From assembly GCF_004102745.1 (NCBI RefSeq), contig NZ_RLII01000024.1, positions 1-55,609 of the forward strand: a stretch of 55,609 nucleotides of DNA. The letters run 5' to 3'. This stretch comes from Acetivibrio mesophilus. Its GTDB lineage: Bacteria > Bacillota > Clostridia > Acetivibrionales > Acetivibrionaceae. The first letter of the stretch is position 1, and each line of letters starts with the position of its first letter. This document shows, one piece after another, positions 10,687 through 19,857 of this stretch. The position numbers were made by a program, and so were the translations under genes. Below the pieces are notes generated by a model. It was not told the origin of the DNA. It did not search any database and worked only from the letters and a program-made list of their open reading frames with translations.

Positions 10687-11400
10687 TTATTTCGCTGCTT
10701 CTATAGCTTCCTTCAAGTCCAGACTTCCTGTGTATAGTGCCTTTCCAACGATAGCACCGGAAACACCAACATCCTTCAAATTCCTGATATCCTCCAAGTT
10801 GCTGACTCCTCCAGAAGCGATTATCTCTATATTCACGGCTTTCACCATTTCTTCCATAGCCTTAAGATTTGGACCTTCCAGCATTCCATCTCTGGATATA
10901 TCTGTGTATATTATGGTCTTTGCACCCAATTGCTCCATCTTCTTGGCAAAACCTACTGCTGTAAATTCGCTGGTTTTTGCCCAACCCTCAATAGCCACCA
11001 TACCGTCTTTTGCATCAATTCCAATGACAACGCTACCCTCAAAAGTCTTTAAGGCCTGTTTGACCAGCTCGGGGTTCTTAACTGCCGAAGTCCCCAATAT
11101 CACACGGTGAATTCCCTTGCACAGGAGAGTTTCTATCGCTTCGATAGTCCTTATTCCTCCACCCAGTTGCACAGGAATTCCCAGCTTCACAGCCATTTCA
11201 CTTATGACTGGAGTATTCTGAGCATGTCCGGTTCTTGCTCCATCCAGGTCAACCACATGCACATACTCCGCACCCATCTGTTCCCATTTCAAACCCATCT
11301 CAACAGGATTGTCTGAATAAACCGTAACCTTATTGAATTCTCCCTGTACAAGCCTTACACATCTTCCATCCTTAATATCAACGGCTGGATAAATAATCAT
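10687..11400 (-). CDS. hisA: ProFAR isomerase HisA
   Basis: 237 residues, a (beta/alpha)8 barrel isomerising ProFAR to PRFAR. Key residues lie in YPAVDIKDGRCVRLVQG (general-base Asp) and IYTDISRDGML (acid Asp), with phosphate-binding GGI and ASGGV loops. AGGAGG precedes the ATG. It lies between hisH and hisF. Confidence 0.97.
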   Translation of the reverse strand: MIIYPAVDIKDGRCVRLVQGEFNKVTVYSDNPVEMGLKWEQMGAEYVHVVDLDGARTGHAQNTPVISEMAVKLGIPVQLGGGIRTIEAIETLLCKGIHRVILGTSAVKNPELVKQALKTFEGSVVIGIDAKDGMVAIEGWAKTSEFTAVGFAKKMEQLGAKTIIYTDISRDGMLEGPNLKAMEEMVKAVNIEIIASGGVSNLEDIRNLKDVGVSGAIVGKALYTGSLDLKEAIEAAK

Positions 11401-11426
11401 AATCTACAACAACCTCCTAAGTTATA

Positions 11427-12068
11427 CTAAGCACCTTTCAAAGAATATTTATTATTAGGTATAATGTTCGCAAAATTTCTTAATATTTCAAGTCCAACTT
11501 CACCGCTTTTTTCGGGATGGAACTGGGTAGCAAAAACATTCTGTTTCTGTACCGCAACAGAGAAGTTGATGCCATAATTGGTTTTGGCAATAACTATATC
11601 CTCATCATCTGTATCAAGATAATAAGAGTGAACGAAATATACATATGGTTTTTGGGGAAGCCCGTCAAACAACGGAGACTTATTCTTAAGCTCCAGGCAA
11701 TTCCACCCCATATGAGGTATCTTAAGATTCATCTCAAAGGGAAGCTGTTTGATTGCCCCCTTTAGTATCCCAAGTCCCTTATTGTTCTTTCCGCCTTCTT
11801 CACTATAGTCAAATAAAAGCTGCATGCCAAGGCAAATGCCTAAAAACGGTTTCCCACTCTCGATAACCTTTTGAACTACTTCAATCATACCGCTTTTAGA
11901 AAGACTATCCATGGCATCCCCAAAGGCTCCTACTCCCGGGAGAACTACAGCATCTGCATTTAAAATATGCTCCTTATCCGAGGATGTCTCAGCCTCAAAA
12001 CCAATAAATTGAAATGCCTTCTCGACACTTTTCAAATTGCCTACTCCATAATCTATTACTGCTATCAA
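11427..12068 (-). CDS. hisH: Imidazole glycerol phosphate synthase, glutaminase subunit HisH
   Basis: 213 residues, a class I glutamine amidotransferase that feeds ammonia to HisF. The catalytic Cys is in GICLGMQLLF and the His-x-Glu in FHPEKSG. The start is TTG with GGAG 9 nt upstream; no ATG alternative preserves the N-terminus IAVIDYGVGN. It is the first histidine gene after purC and a hairpin, so its expression may depend on readthrough or on a minor promoter. Confidence 0.95.
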   Translation of the reverse strand: MIAVIDYGVGNLKSVEKAFQFIGFEAETSSDKEHILNADAVVLPGVGAFGDAMDSLSKSGMIEVVQKVIESGKPFLGICLGMQLLFDYSEEGGKNNKGLGILKGAIKQLPFEMNLKIPHMGWNCLELKNKSPLFDGLPQKPYVYFVHSYYLDTDDEDIVIAKTNYGINFSVAVQKQNVFATQFHPEKSGEVGLEILRNFANIIPNNKYSLKGA

Positions 12069-12107
12069 ATTTGTTCACTCCAAATAAAAAATTAAGTACA
12101 AACACCC

Positions 12108-12145
12108 AACACTCCCCTTACCAAACAAAAAGAAAGGGGAGTGTT
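12108..12145 (-). terminator. Strong hairpin between purC and hisH
   Basis: A perfect 12-bp stem (AACACTCCCCTT / AAGGGGAGTGTT) with a 14-nt loop sits 6 bp past the purC stop. The minus-strand tail GGGTGTTTGTACTTAATTTTTT is only moderately T-rich near the stem, so termination may be partial. Confidence 0.6.
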
Positions 12146-12150
12146 TCAAG

Positions 12151-13035
12151 TTATATCAGCTTATTGCCTGTAAGCCTTTCATAGGCTTCAATATATTTTA
12201 GTTCCGTATTTTTCACTACATCATCGGGAAGAACCGGAGCCGGCGGGTTCTTATCCCAGTCAATGGTTTCAAGATATTCCCTTAAGAACTGTTTGTCAAA
12301 GCTCTTTTGCGCTCTGCCGGGCTCATACTCTTTCATATCCCAGAATCTAGAGGAGTCAGGTGTGAATATCTCATCCCCCAATACAATCTTTCCGTCTAAA
12401 ATACCGAATTCAAACTTAGTATCCGCCAAAATAATACCCTTACTCTCTGCGTACTGGCTAGCTTTGTTGTATAATGCCAGACTCATATCCCTAAGCTTGT
12501 TGGCAAGCTCCGTGCCTATTGTATTACAAAGTCCTTCAAAGGATACATTCTGGTCGTGACCTTCCGATTCTTTTGTAGAAGGTGTAAATATAGGCTCAGG
12601 AAGCTTATCGGCCTGTCTTAGTCCCTCCGGAAGCTTTATTCCGCATATGCTTCCGGTTGCCTTGTAGTCTTTAAGTCCAGACCCCTCAAGATATCCTCTG
12701 ACTATGCATTCAGCCGGAATCATCTGTATCTTCTTTACAAGCATAGAACGCCCTTGAAGCTCTTCCTTGAATTTTGAAAGTCCTTCAGGGTATTCGCTGA
12801 CATCGGTAGTTATAACATGGTTATCCACGATATCCTTGGTATAGTCAAACCAGAAATTGGAAATACCATTGAGAACCTTTCCCTTGTTGGGTATAAGGTT
12901 CGGAAATACCACATCAAAAGCAGATATCCTGTCGGTAACTACAATTAATAGTTTATCTCCCAAATCATAAACATTTCTTACCTTACCTTTAATATATAAA
13001 GGAAGGTCTATAAAATTTGTGTCTCCTAATAACAT
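12151..13035 (-). CDS. purC: Phosphoribosylaminoimidazole-succinocarboxamide (SAICAR) synthase
   Basis: 294 residues, the longer SAICAR synthase form. It joins CAIR and aspartate with ATP in purine synthesis. Landmarks are KGKVRNVYDLGDKLLIVVTD, RISAFDVV, AECIVRGYLEGSGLKDY, and ADTKFEFG near the C-terminus. The ATG at 13035 has AGAGGT 7 nt upstream and is preferred to a TTG at 13041. It is out of pathway inside a histidine operon: SAICAR becomes AICAR, which is also the by-product of HisH/HisF. Confidence 0.96.
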   Translation of the reverse strand: MLLGDTNFIDLPLYIKGKVRNVYDLGDKLLIVVTDRISAFDVVFPNLIPNKGKVLNGISNFWFDYTKDIVDNHVITTDVSEYPEGLSKFKEELQGRSMLVKKIQMIPAECIVRGYLEGSGLKDYKATGSICGIKLPEGLRQADKLPEPIFTPSTKESEGHDQNVSFEGLCNTIGTELANKLRDMSLALYNKASQYAESKGIILADTKFEFGILDGKIVLGDEIFTPDSSRFWDMKEYEPGRAQKSFDKQFLREYLETIDWDKNPPAPVLPDDVVKNTELKYIEAYERLTGNKLI

Positions 13036-13083
13036 TTTCAAAACCTCTCTTACTAAATATGTATATTTTTATAGTGAATTTAT

Positions 13084-13671
13084 TCACAATATCCCTTTGG
13101 TCGACATGACTCCTTCAATCCTGTCATCTTCCCTTGCAGCATCGTCAAGGGCTCTTCCGAAGGCTTTGAAGATAGCCTCAATTATATGGTGAGTATTAGT
13201 ACCGTATAATACTTTAATATGCAGGGTTATCCCGGCATTAAAGGAAACCGCCCTAAAAAACTCCTCAACAAGCTCTGTCTCCATATTGCCGAGCTTTTGA
13301 CATTTTAGCTCCGCATCAAAAACCAGATATGGCCTTCCGCTTAGGTCAAGGGCAACCAGTGCCAACGTTTCATCCATAGGAACAAAGGAAGACCCGTACC
13401 TTCTGATGGATTTCTTTTCACCCAGAGCCTGTTTTATCGCCTGGCCAAGTACAATTCCCACATCCTCTACGGTATGATGGGCATCAACCTCCAAATCGCC
13501 CTTTGCCTTTATATCGAGGTCAAAAAGACCGTGTCTTGCAAACAAATTAAGCATATGGTCCAAAAACCCAACTCCCGTATTGATATTACCTTTGCCGGCA
13601 CCATCAATATTTATGCTCAAGGTTATATCCGTCTCACCGGTTTTTCTGATTATTTCAGACTTCCTACTCAT
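13084..13671 (-). CDS. hisB: Imidazoleglycerol-phosphate dehydratase HisB
   Basis: 195 residues, the monofunctional form without a phosphatase domain. It dehydrates IGP to imidazole acetol phosphate. Metal-binding motifs are [17 protein letters not shown], and [17 protein letters not shown]. The ATG at 13671 has GGAGG 8 nt upstream; the nine extra residues of the longer frame have no RBS. No histidinol-phosphate phosphatase gene is present in this operon, so that step must be encoded elsewhere. Confidence 0.97.
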   Translation of the reverse strand: MSRKSEIIRKTGETDITLSINIDGAGKGNINTGVGFLDHMLNLFARHGLFDLDIKAKGDLEVDAHHTVEDVGIVLGQAIKQALGEKKSIRRYGSSFVPMDETLALVALDLSGRPYLVFDAELKCQKLGNMETELVEEFFRAVSFNAGITLHIKVLYGTNTHHIIEAIFKAFGRALDDAAREDDRIEGVMSTKGIL

Positions 13672-13759
13672 CAAATTGCCTCCGAAGTTTGTAATCACTT
13701 CCTATCCGTTTCTAACAGATAAGCTATTTTAATTCTACCATTTCTATAGAAAATCGCAA

Positions 13760-14848
13760 CTATAATGTTCTTAAAAAACTATTAATAATGTCGGAAAATT
13801 CCTTTAAGAAAATATCATTCTGTTCCTTGGTTCCCACACTTATTCTGATACAGTCATGAAGTATCGGATCATTGGAAAAGTCCCGAATTAATATACCCCT
13901 TTTTTCAAGCTCCTTACTTATTATGCCTGCCTCAGGTACCTTGATAAGTATATAATTTGCAAAAGAAGGATAAATATATACATCCTTTATCTTTCTAAGA
14001 CTATCCTCCAAATTACCCCTCTGTTCAATCAAATAAAGTATCTTATCCTGCATTTCTTTCTGTTCCTCAAATACCATTTTGGCTATTAGCTGAGTCAATG
14101 AGCTTACATTATAAGTGGGCCGTATTTTATTTATCTCATTTGCAATCTCAGGTCCGCTTATCGAATAGCCGCACCTTGCTCCGGCAAGAAGATATGCTTT
14201 AGAAAAAGTACGCAGTACAACAAGGTTCTCATACTTCTTTACAAAAGATACTGCGCTCTGGGTGCAAAATTCGGCATATGCTTCATCCACAACAATAATT
14301 GAATTGCTGCATTCTTTCACTATTCTTTCAATATCCTCAAGAGAAATCATTCCGCCTGTAGGGTTGTTGGGGTTGCAGAGGAAAACCACCTTGGCTCTTT
14401 CCCTATTTACAGTGTCAATAAACTCATCGACAGCAAACAAAAAATCCCTGTCCTTATCAAGGGGTACTTCCACCGGGACGCCACCTGCTATCAGAGTATT
14501 TATTTTATACATTGAGAACGTAGGCCAGGGATATACCACCTTTTCACCATTCCCCACAAACACCGTTATTATCAGTTGAATAAGCTGATTGGAGCCGGTG
14601 CCCACAACAATCTCATCCGAATCAACATTCCAATACTTAGCAAGAGTCTTTCTAAGTTCAGTAGACTCGTTGTCAGGATATATATTCAAGCCCGGTCCGT
14701 TTTTTAAGTAATCCTCCAGTCTCTTGCTGATACTCGCTGGAAGCTCAAAGGGACTTTCATTTGCGTCAAGCTTTATCCTGTATGGAATCTGATGGGAAAC
14801 ATATGGCACCAATTTTTGCAGTTCAGGTCTTACCAAATCTTTGATCAT
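13760..14848 (-). CDS. hisC: Histidinol-phosphate aminotransferase HisC
   Basis: 362 residues, a fold-type I PLP enzyme. The PLP lysine is in LRTFSKAYLLAGARCGY. The substrate/PLP region shows CNPNNPTGG and VVDEAYAEF. The RBS is AGGGGGG. It follows hisD by 62 bp. Confidence 0.97.
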   Translation of the reverse strand: MIKDLVRPELQKLVPYVSHQIPYRIKLDANESPFELPASISKRLEDYLKNGPGLNIYPDNESTELRKTLAKYWNVDSDEIVVGTGSNQLIQLIITVFVGNGEKVVYPWPTFSMYKINTLIAGGVPVEVPLDKDRDFLFAVDEFIDTVNRERAKVVFLCNPNNPTGGMISLEDIERIVKECSNSIIVVDEAYAEFCTQSAVSFVKKYENLVVLRTFSKAYLLAGARCGYSISGPEIANEINKIRPTYNVSSLTQLIAKMVFEEQKEMQDKILYLIEQRGNLEDSLRKIKDVYIYPSFANYILIKVPEAGIISKELEKRGILIRDFSNDPILHDCIRISVGTKEQNDIFLKEFSDIINSFLRTL

Positions 14849-14910
14849 TGTATATACCCCCCTTTATTTGTCCTGTAAATTCCTTTATTTATTTCAATAT
14901 AGGCTGTTTC

Positions 14911-16218
14911 TTATTCTCTCTGATTGTCTTGAAACCTTACCCTTATAGCATTTGCATGGGCACCCAATCCTTCGGATTCGGCAAAAAGTATGACATCGTC
15001 TTTAACCTTTGCAAGAGCATCCTTTGAGTAGGAAATAATACTGCTCTTCTTCATGAAATCCGATAGATTAAGGGGCGAGAAGAACCTTGCTGTGCCACTT
15101 GTCGGAAGCACATGGTTAGGTCCTGCAAAATAATCCCCTAAAGACTCTGTAGAATAGTTGCCAAGGAATATTGCTCCCGCGTTCTTTATATTTCCCAGCG
15201 CGGCAAAGGGATCTTTTATGCAAAGCTCCAAGTGTTCCGGCGCAATTCTGTTAACCACCGCCGCAGCATCCTTCAGGCTTTCAACAATAATTATAGCTCC
15301 ATAGTCAGCTACTGACTTTCTGGCTATCTCCTTCCTTTCCAAAGCCTCAAGTTGCACCTCCAGCTCCCTTTGAACCTCTTTTGCAATAATCTCTGAGGTT
15401 GTAACCAGAATGGAGGAAGCCAGGGCATCATGCTCTGCTTGGGATAAAAGGTCTGCCGCCACAAACACCGGATTTGCCGTCTCATCGGCAACTACCGTGA
15501 TCTCGCTGGGACCTGCAATCATATCGATATCGCAATAGCCGTATACTGTTCTCTTCGCCATTGCCACATATATGTTTCCCGGTCCTACAATCTTATCCAC
15601 CTTCGGGATTGTCTCTGTTCCAAATGCCAAGGCAGCAATAGCCTGGGCCCCGCCTACTTTATATATTTCGTCAACCCCCGCCTCATTGGCCGCTACCAGT
15701 ATGGCAGGGTTTATCTTTTCATCCTTTCCCGGAGGTGTGGTAATTACGACTTTACTTACGCCAGCTACCTTTGCAGGCATTACACACATGAGGACCGAAG
15801 AAGGATAGGCAGCTGTTCCCCCGGGAACATACACACCTACAACTTCTAAAGGTGTATACATCTGCCCGACAATTACTCCTTCAGTATCGGTGGAAAACCA
15901 AGACTTCTCCTTCTGCTTTTCATGAAAATCCCGGATATTGTCCCTCGACTTTTTTATCACCTCAACAAGCTTTGGGTCAACCTTGGTGTACGCCTCTTTT
16001 ATTTCCTCTTCCGTAACTCTTAATTTATCGGAAGTCAACTCAACCTTATCAAACATAGCGGTATATTCCAGCACGGCTTTGTCTCCATTTCGCCGAACAT
16101 TTCCCACTATATCCTCTACGCGATCCAAAACATCCCCATGCTCTAGCTGACTTCTTGACGCTAGGCTTTCAAATATGTCGCTATTTTTGTTATCTCTCAA
16201 ATCAATAATTTCTACCAA
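14911..16218 (-). CDS. hisD: Histidinol dehydrogenase HisD
   Basis: About 435 residues. It is a zinc enzyme making the two NAD-linked oxidations to histidine. Motifs are GVYVPGGTAAYPSSVLM, VDKIVGPGNIYVAMAK, MIAGPSEI, and QAEHDA. The start is uncertain. A GTG at 16227 overlaps the hisG stop, but AGAGGTG is correctly spaced only from the TTG at 16218, so TTG is preferred. The overlap or near-overlap with hisG implies translational coupling. Confidence 0.95.
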   Translation of the reverse strand: MVEIIDLRDNKNSDIFESLASRSQLEHGDVLDRVEDIVGNVRRNGDKAVLEYTAMFDKVELTSDKLRVTEEEIKEAYTKVDPKLVEVIKKSRDNIRDFHEKQKEKSWFSTDTEGVIVGQMYTPLEVVGVYVPGGTAAYPSSVLMCVMPAKVAGVSKVVITTPPGKDEKINPAILVAANEAGVDEIYKVGGAQAIAALAFGTETIPKVDKIVGPGNIYVAMAKRTVYGYCDIDMIAGPSEITVVADETANPVFVAADLLSQAEHDALASSILVTTSEIIAKEVQRELEVQLEALERKEIARKSVADYGAIIIVESLKDAAAVVNRIAPEHLELCIKDPFAALGNIKNAGAIFLGNYSTESLGDYFAGPNHVLPTSGTARFFSPLNLSDFMKKSSIISYSKDALAKVKDDVILFAESEGLGAHANAIRVRFQDNQRE

Positions 16219-16223
16219 CGGTA

Positions 16224-16865
16224 TCACCTCTTTTCCAATTCCCTTCGTATTCCCTCGATTATTGCGTTGATTCTTTCACTTTCCATCTTCATACTTACCC
16301 TGTTTACCACAAGTCTCGCACTTATATCCGCTATAGTGTCCAGTACAACAAGCCCGTTTTCCTTTAAGGTTCTGCCACTCTCCACAAGATCCACTATTAC
16401 CTCGGAAAGCCCCACTAAAGGCGCAAGTTCAATGGACCCGTTTAACTTTATAACCTCAATGGATTCTCTTCTTTTGTGCTCAAAATACTCCCTTGCTATC
16501 CTGGGATATTTTGTGGCAACTCTTTTATTTGTGAGCTGGTCAAGCTTTCCCTGAAGCTCCGCCGGGCCTGCCACCACCATCCTGCAAGCAGCAAACCCAA
16601 GGTTTAATACTTCATAAAGGTGCCTTCCCTCCTCAAGAAGCGTATCCTTTCCCACAATACCTATATCTGCTGCTCCGTACTCTACATATGTAGGCACATC
16701 GCTGGGCTTTGCAAGAAAGAATTTGATTTTGCTTTTTTCATCGCTTAAAATCAATTTTCTGGATGAATTTTTAAGCTCCGTGCAATCTATTCCTATGGCT
16801 TCAAACAGCTCTACCGACATATCGGTCAGCCTACCTTTTGAAAGCGCTATCGTTAGATATCTCAT
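16224..16865 (-). CDS. hisG: ATP phosphoribosyltransferase, short form HisG
   Basis: 213 residues, the short form lacking the C-terminal regulatory domain, so it needs HisZ. It catalyses the first committed step, joining ATP and PRPP. Motifs are [23 protein letters not shown], and [19 protein letters not shown] (PRPP loop). AGGAGGT precedes the ATG. It lies 14 bp downstream of hisZ, its partner. Confidence 0.97.
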   Translation of the reverse strand: MRYLTIALSKGRLTDMSVELFEAIGIDCTELKNSSRKLILSDEKSKIKFFLAKPSDVPTYVEYGAADIGIVGKDTLLEEGRHLYEVLNLGFAACRMVVAGPAELQGKLDQLTNKRVATKYPRIAREYFEHKRRESIEVIKLNGSIELAPLVGLSEVIVDLVESGRTLKENGLVVLDTIADISARLVVNRVSMKMESERINAIIEGIRRELEKR

Positions 16866-16879
16866 ACCCTACCTCCTGA

Positions 16880-18139
16880 CTATATCTTTAAAAGCTCACT
16901 GACGGTCACCTTTGAAACCTCACCCTTTTCCAAGTTGTGAACCTCAATATTCTCATCGTCCAGAACATTGAGTATACCGCCAATGCCCTTTGAGGATGCA
17001 TAGCTCTTGATCTTTCCAAAGTCACAGCCGCCGGTAATATCCATCTCTATCACAAGCCCCTGATTTCTTAAAGTTTCACAGATTCTAAAGGCGGTCTTTC
17101 TTCCTTCCTCCTTGCAGCAAACCAAGGTGTCAACACCAGGTTTTTCAATCTCAATTTTCTGCCTATCGAGAGCCATCATTATCATGTTTATACCCAAGGA
17201 GAAACCTGTGGCGGGACTTTTCTTCCCGAATTTCTCCACCAGTCGGTCATACCTTCCTCCGCTCAGTATAGGGAATCCCACTCCATATGTAAACCCTCTG
17301 AAAATCGTACCGGAGTAATAATTAAGGCTTTGCACCATCCCCAGGTCCACCGAAACATATTTGGAAATCCCATAATCATCAAGAATCTTAAGTACACTTC
17401 TTAGATTGTTTAGGGCATCTATAGAACGTTGGTTTATAGGATACTTCTCCACCCTGTCAATAACGTCGGTAGAACCGAACAATTTAGGAAGGCTCAAGAT
17501 TAGCTCCTTTAAGTCGTCTCTAATACTCTGCTTTTGGACCAATTCTTCGATTCCCAAAAAGTCTTTTTTGTCAATCAGTATTCGCATTTTCTCTGTTTCT
17601 TCATCAGAAAGGCCTGTTTCCTCCATGAGCCCCTTAAAAAACTCCACCTGACCTATATCAATCTGGAAATTTTCCAGCCCGGCAGCCTTTACTGCATCTA
17701 TTGCCGTCGCAATCACCTCAGCATCTGCCTCGGGAGTATTTACACCGATTATCTCAATTCCCGCCTGGGTAAACTCCTTTTGCTTTCCGCCCCCCAACTC
17801 GTTGTACTTAAACGTGTTGCCTATATAGGAAAGTCTCAGTGGATAAGCAGCATCCCTATACTTAGTAGCTGCAACCCTAGCAATCGGTATTGTCATATCC
17901 GGCCTCAGCACCAGAATCCTTCCCTGCTGGTCAAAAAATTTGAACATTGTTTCCTGCGGCATAATATTTTCTTCTGTAGAAAAAACGTCATAAAACTCCA
18001 CCATTGGAGTCTCAACCTCGTAGTATCCGCGGCTTCTAAACACATTTCTCATCTTTTCTTCCAGGTTTTTTTTGAAAAAACACTCGTTTGAAAGTATATC
18101 CTGAATGCCTTCAGGAGTATATATTTTCCATTTAGCCAA
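16880..18139 (-). CDS. hisZ: ATP phosphoribosyltransferase regulatory subunit HisZ
   Basis: About 419 residues. It is a HisRS paralogue without tRNA-charging function that binds HisG and confers histidine feedback. It has class II synthetase-like motifs (FRSRGYYEVETPMVEFYDVF, LVLRPDMTIPIARVAAT, SGGRYDRLVEKFG). Lack of an anticodon-binding domain and adjacency to short hisG separate it from hisS. The start is probably a TTG at 18139, 6 nt after GAGGTG; a GTG at 18148 overlaps that RBS. It is the first gene of the his operon. Confidence 0.94.
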   Translation of the reverse strand: MAKWKIYTPEGIQDILSNECFFKKNLEEKMRNVFRSRGYYEVETPMVEFYDVFSTEENIMPQETMFKFFDQQGRILVLRPDMTIPIARVAATKYRDAAYPLRLSYIGNTFKYNELGGGKQKEFTQAGIEIIGVNTPEADAEVIATAIDAVKAAGLENFQIDIGQVEFFKGLMEETGLSDEETEKMRILIDKKDFLGIEELVQKQSIRDDLKELILSLPKLFGSTDVIDRVEKYPINQRSIDALNNLRSVLKILDDYGISKYVSVDLGMVQSLNYYSGTIFRGFTYGVGFPILSGGRYDRLVEKFGKKSPATGFSLGINMIMMALDRQKIEIEKPGVDTLVCCKEEGRKTAFRICETLRNQGLVIEMDITGGCDFGKIKSYASSKGIGGILNVLDDENIEVHNLEKGEVSKVTVSELLKI

Positions 18140-18158
18140 TTCCAGCACCTCGCTTTTT

Positions 18159-18186
18159 CACTTTACTATACTAAAGTTATAAAGTG
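18159..18186. promoter_or_regulatory. Candidate operator in the his leader
   Basis: Three half-sites ACTTTA (18160-18165), TAAAGT (18172-18177) and TAAAGTG (18180-18186) form overlapping inverted repeats just downstream of the predicted his transcription start. The leader is too short for a T-box, so a repressor site here is plausible. The regulator is unknown. Confidence 0.4.
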
Positions 18187-18199
18187 ATGAATTAAGTTA

Positions 18200-18228
18200 A
18201 TTATAAAGAAAGTTTTGGAATTTGTCAA
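18200..18228 (-). promoter_or_regulatory. Promoter of the histidine operon
   Basis: On the minus strand, TTGACA (18223-18228), exactly 17 bp, TATAAT (18200-18205): perfect sigma-A consensus, about 55-60 bp upstream of the hisZ start. Confidence 0.87.
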
Positions 18229-18231
18229 CAA

Positions 18232-18271
18232 AAAAATTGCTGCGGCAGGATCAACTCCACCGCAGCTTTTT
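18232..18271. terminator. Terminator of the SLH/BsuPI gene
   Basis: GCTGCGG / CCGCAGC with a 14-nt loop (18239-18266), A-run on the left and T-run on the right, so it works in both directions. It insulates the his promoter from the upstream gene. Confidence 0.88.
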
Positions 18272-18301
18272 GGATTCTATCAAATTTCTAAGTAATCCAC
18301 T

Positions 18302-19732
18302 CTACTTTATTTCTATCTCATATCCGTCTTTTTCTATATCACAATCTTCACATGTACCAACAACATAAGCTTTCAAATACACTGCTTTTTTGATAACATC
18401 CTCAAAACTTTCCACATCAAGCTCCTCAGTAAACTCCACCGTCTTGCCTGCATCAATTACCGTCTCCGTCTGCGCAAATATAAACATCTTGTCAGCAGAC
18501 CATGTATAAATTATTTCTTTATTTTCATCCAACAATTTGAAGTCAAACTTTTGTCCTGATGTATGGTTGATTGTTATTGGTTTATTGGATGTATTTTTTA
18601 TTGCAAGTTTCATTGCAAACGCTTTTTTGCCTTTTTCATAGCTCGGTACTATTACAAGCTTATCGTCTTTTTCTTCCTTGAGCTTCAAAGAATATCCTTC
18701 TTTATTTATTTCAAAGTCCTCGCTGTTTCCTACTATCTGCGCTATAAAATAATACACTTTATCACTGATTTCCCCATAGGTTTTCCCGTCTATCTCCTCG
18801 GAAAACTCCACTATCTTGCCAGAAGGAATCGTTGTCTGTGTCAGTGCCATAGTAAAGCCTCTTCCTTCGGACCATCTGTATATTTCCTCCTTTTTATCAT
18901 CCAGCAACACGAAATCATACTTTTGACCGGATGAGTGTTCAATCACAACTTCCTGCTCGCTGTTATTTCTGATTGTCAGCATCATTTTATACCCATCTTT
19001 GTGTTTTATAAGTGAAGGAGTTATCTCAACAGCGTCTTTAGGCTGTTCAACCATTTCGTCAACCGCTTCCTTCAAAGCTTCCATTAATTTGTCCAGCACT
19101 ATCATGGCTTCCGCTCTTGTGGTAGATCCCTTAGGATCAAATTTTCCATTGCCCCGTCCTTTGACAAATCCAAGTTTAAATGCATACTTTACTGACTTTT
19201 TATACTGTTTCTGGATACTTGCTTCATCATCAAAATAATTGTCCTCTCCATCAAATTCATCTGAAATAATATTAAGCTTATATTTATATGTGTTTATAAG
19301 ATAATGCACCATTTCCTCACGAGTTATGAGATCATTGGGTCTGAACTTGCCTCTGTCATCAACTATGTTTAATGACGCCAGATCATAAAGGGCCGAAGCA
19401 TACCAATCTTCGTTTTTCACATCATTGTAAAACTCACTGATGTCCGGGGCTTTAAAATAGTTGATTGTAATTTGTGATGCCTTGTGCAAAGATACAACAA
19501 ATTCCGATCTTCTCATCTGTGCATCGGGCAAAAACAAACCATTGCCAAAACCCTTAACAATTCCTAAACTCGCCATTTTTTCGATTGCACTTTTTGCCCA
19601 GTGTCTCGAAATGTCTGAAAAATCTGCTTTGCTCACATCTTTCCCATCTTCGCCGTATCCTCCGTTCGCCATTACCGGTACACTTACCATCATAATGCTC
19701 AATACCAGAATGATTGCCAACGTTCTTTTCAT
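18302..19732 (-). CDS. Secreted S-layer-homology protein with two BsuPI-type domains
   Basis: 476 residues with a cleavable signal peptide (to about VMANGG, residue 24). Three SLH repeats (about 35-225) should attach it to the cell wall (HWAKSAIEKMASLGIVKGFG, FRPNDLITREEMV, FDPKGSTTRAEAM). Two copies of a BsuPI-like domain (intracellular proteinase-inhibitor family) follow at about 245-360 and 370-476, each with SSGQKYDF or TSGQKFDF and a Trp-Ser pair. This puts a fold named for an intracellular inhibitor on the cell surface. Its target is unknown. AGGAGG lies 8 nt before the ATG. It is a monocistronic unit with its own terminator. Confidence 0.9.
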   Translation of the reverse strand: MKRTLAIILVLSIMMVSVPVMANGGYGEDGKDVSKADFSDISRHWAKSAIEKMASLGIVKGFGNGLFLPDAQMRRSEFVVSLHKASQITINYFKAPDISEFYNDVKNEDWYASALYDLASLNIVDDRGKFRPNDLITREEMVHYLINTYKYKLNIISDEFDGEDNYFDDEASIQKQYKKSVKYAFKLGFVKGRGNGKFDPKGSTTRAEAMIVLDKLMEALKEAVDEMVEQPKDAVEITPSLIKHKDGYKMMLTIRNNSEQEVVIEHSSGQKYDFVLLDDKKEEIYRWSEGRGFTMALTQTTIPSGKIVEFSEEIDGKTYGEISDKVYYFIAQIVGNSEDFEINKEGYSLKLKEEKDDKLVIVPSYEKGKKAFAMKLAIKNTSNKPITINHTSGQKFDFKLLDENKEIIYTWSADKMFIFAQTETVIDAGKTVEFTEELDVESFEDVIKKAVYLKAYVVGTCEDCDIEKDGYEIEIK

Positions 19733-19857
19733 CCTTATTACCTCCTCTTAAATTTTAGGATAATTAATACTGTTTGTATCCATATTTTTCTGTTTAAATA
19801 TTAGACGCAATCATATCTGACTTTGTTCGAGCAATATGAAAAAAATTAAAAATTTTA

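Noticed and set aside
17534-18091. 185-codon plus-strand ORF inside hisZ
   Set aside because: It is a shadow of the hisZ reading frame on the other strand.
18140-18200. Histidine T-box or attenuator ahead of hisZ
   Set aside because: The leader is only about 55 nt with no His codon run, no T-box sequence and no terminator after the transcription start.
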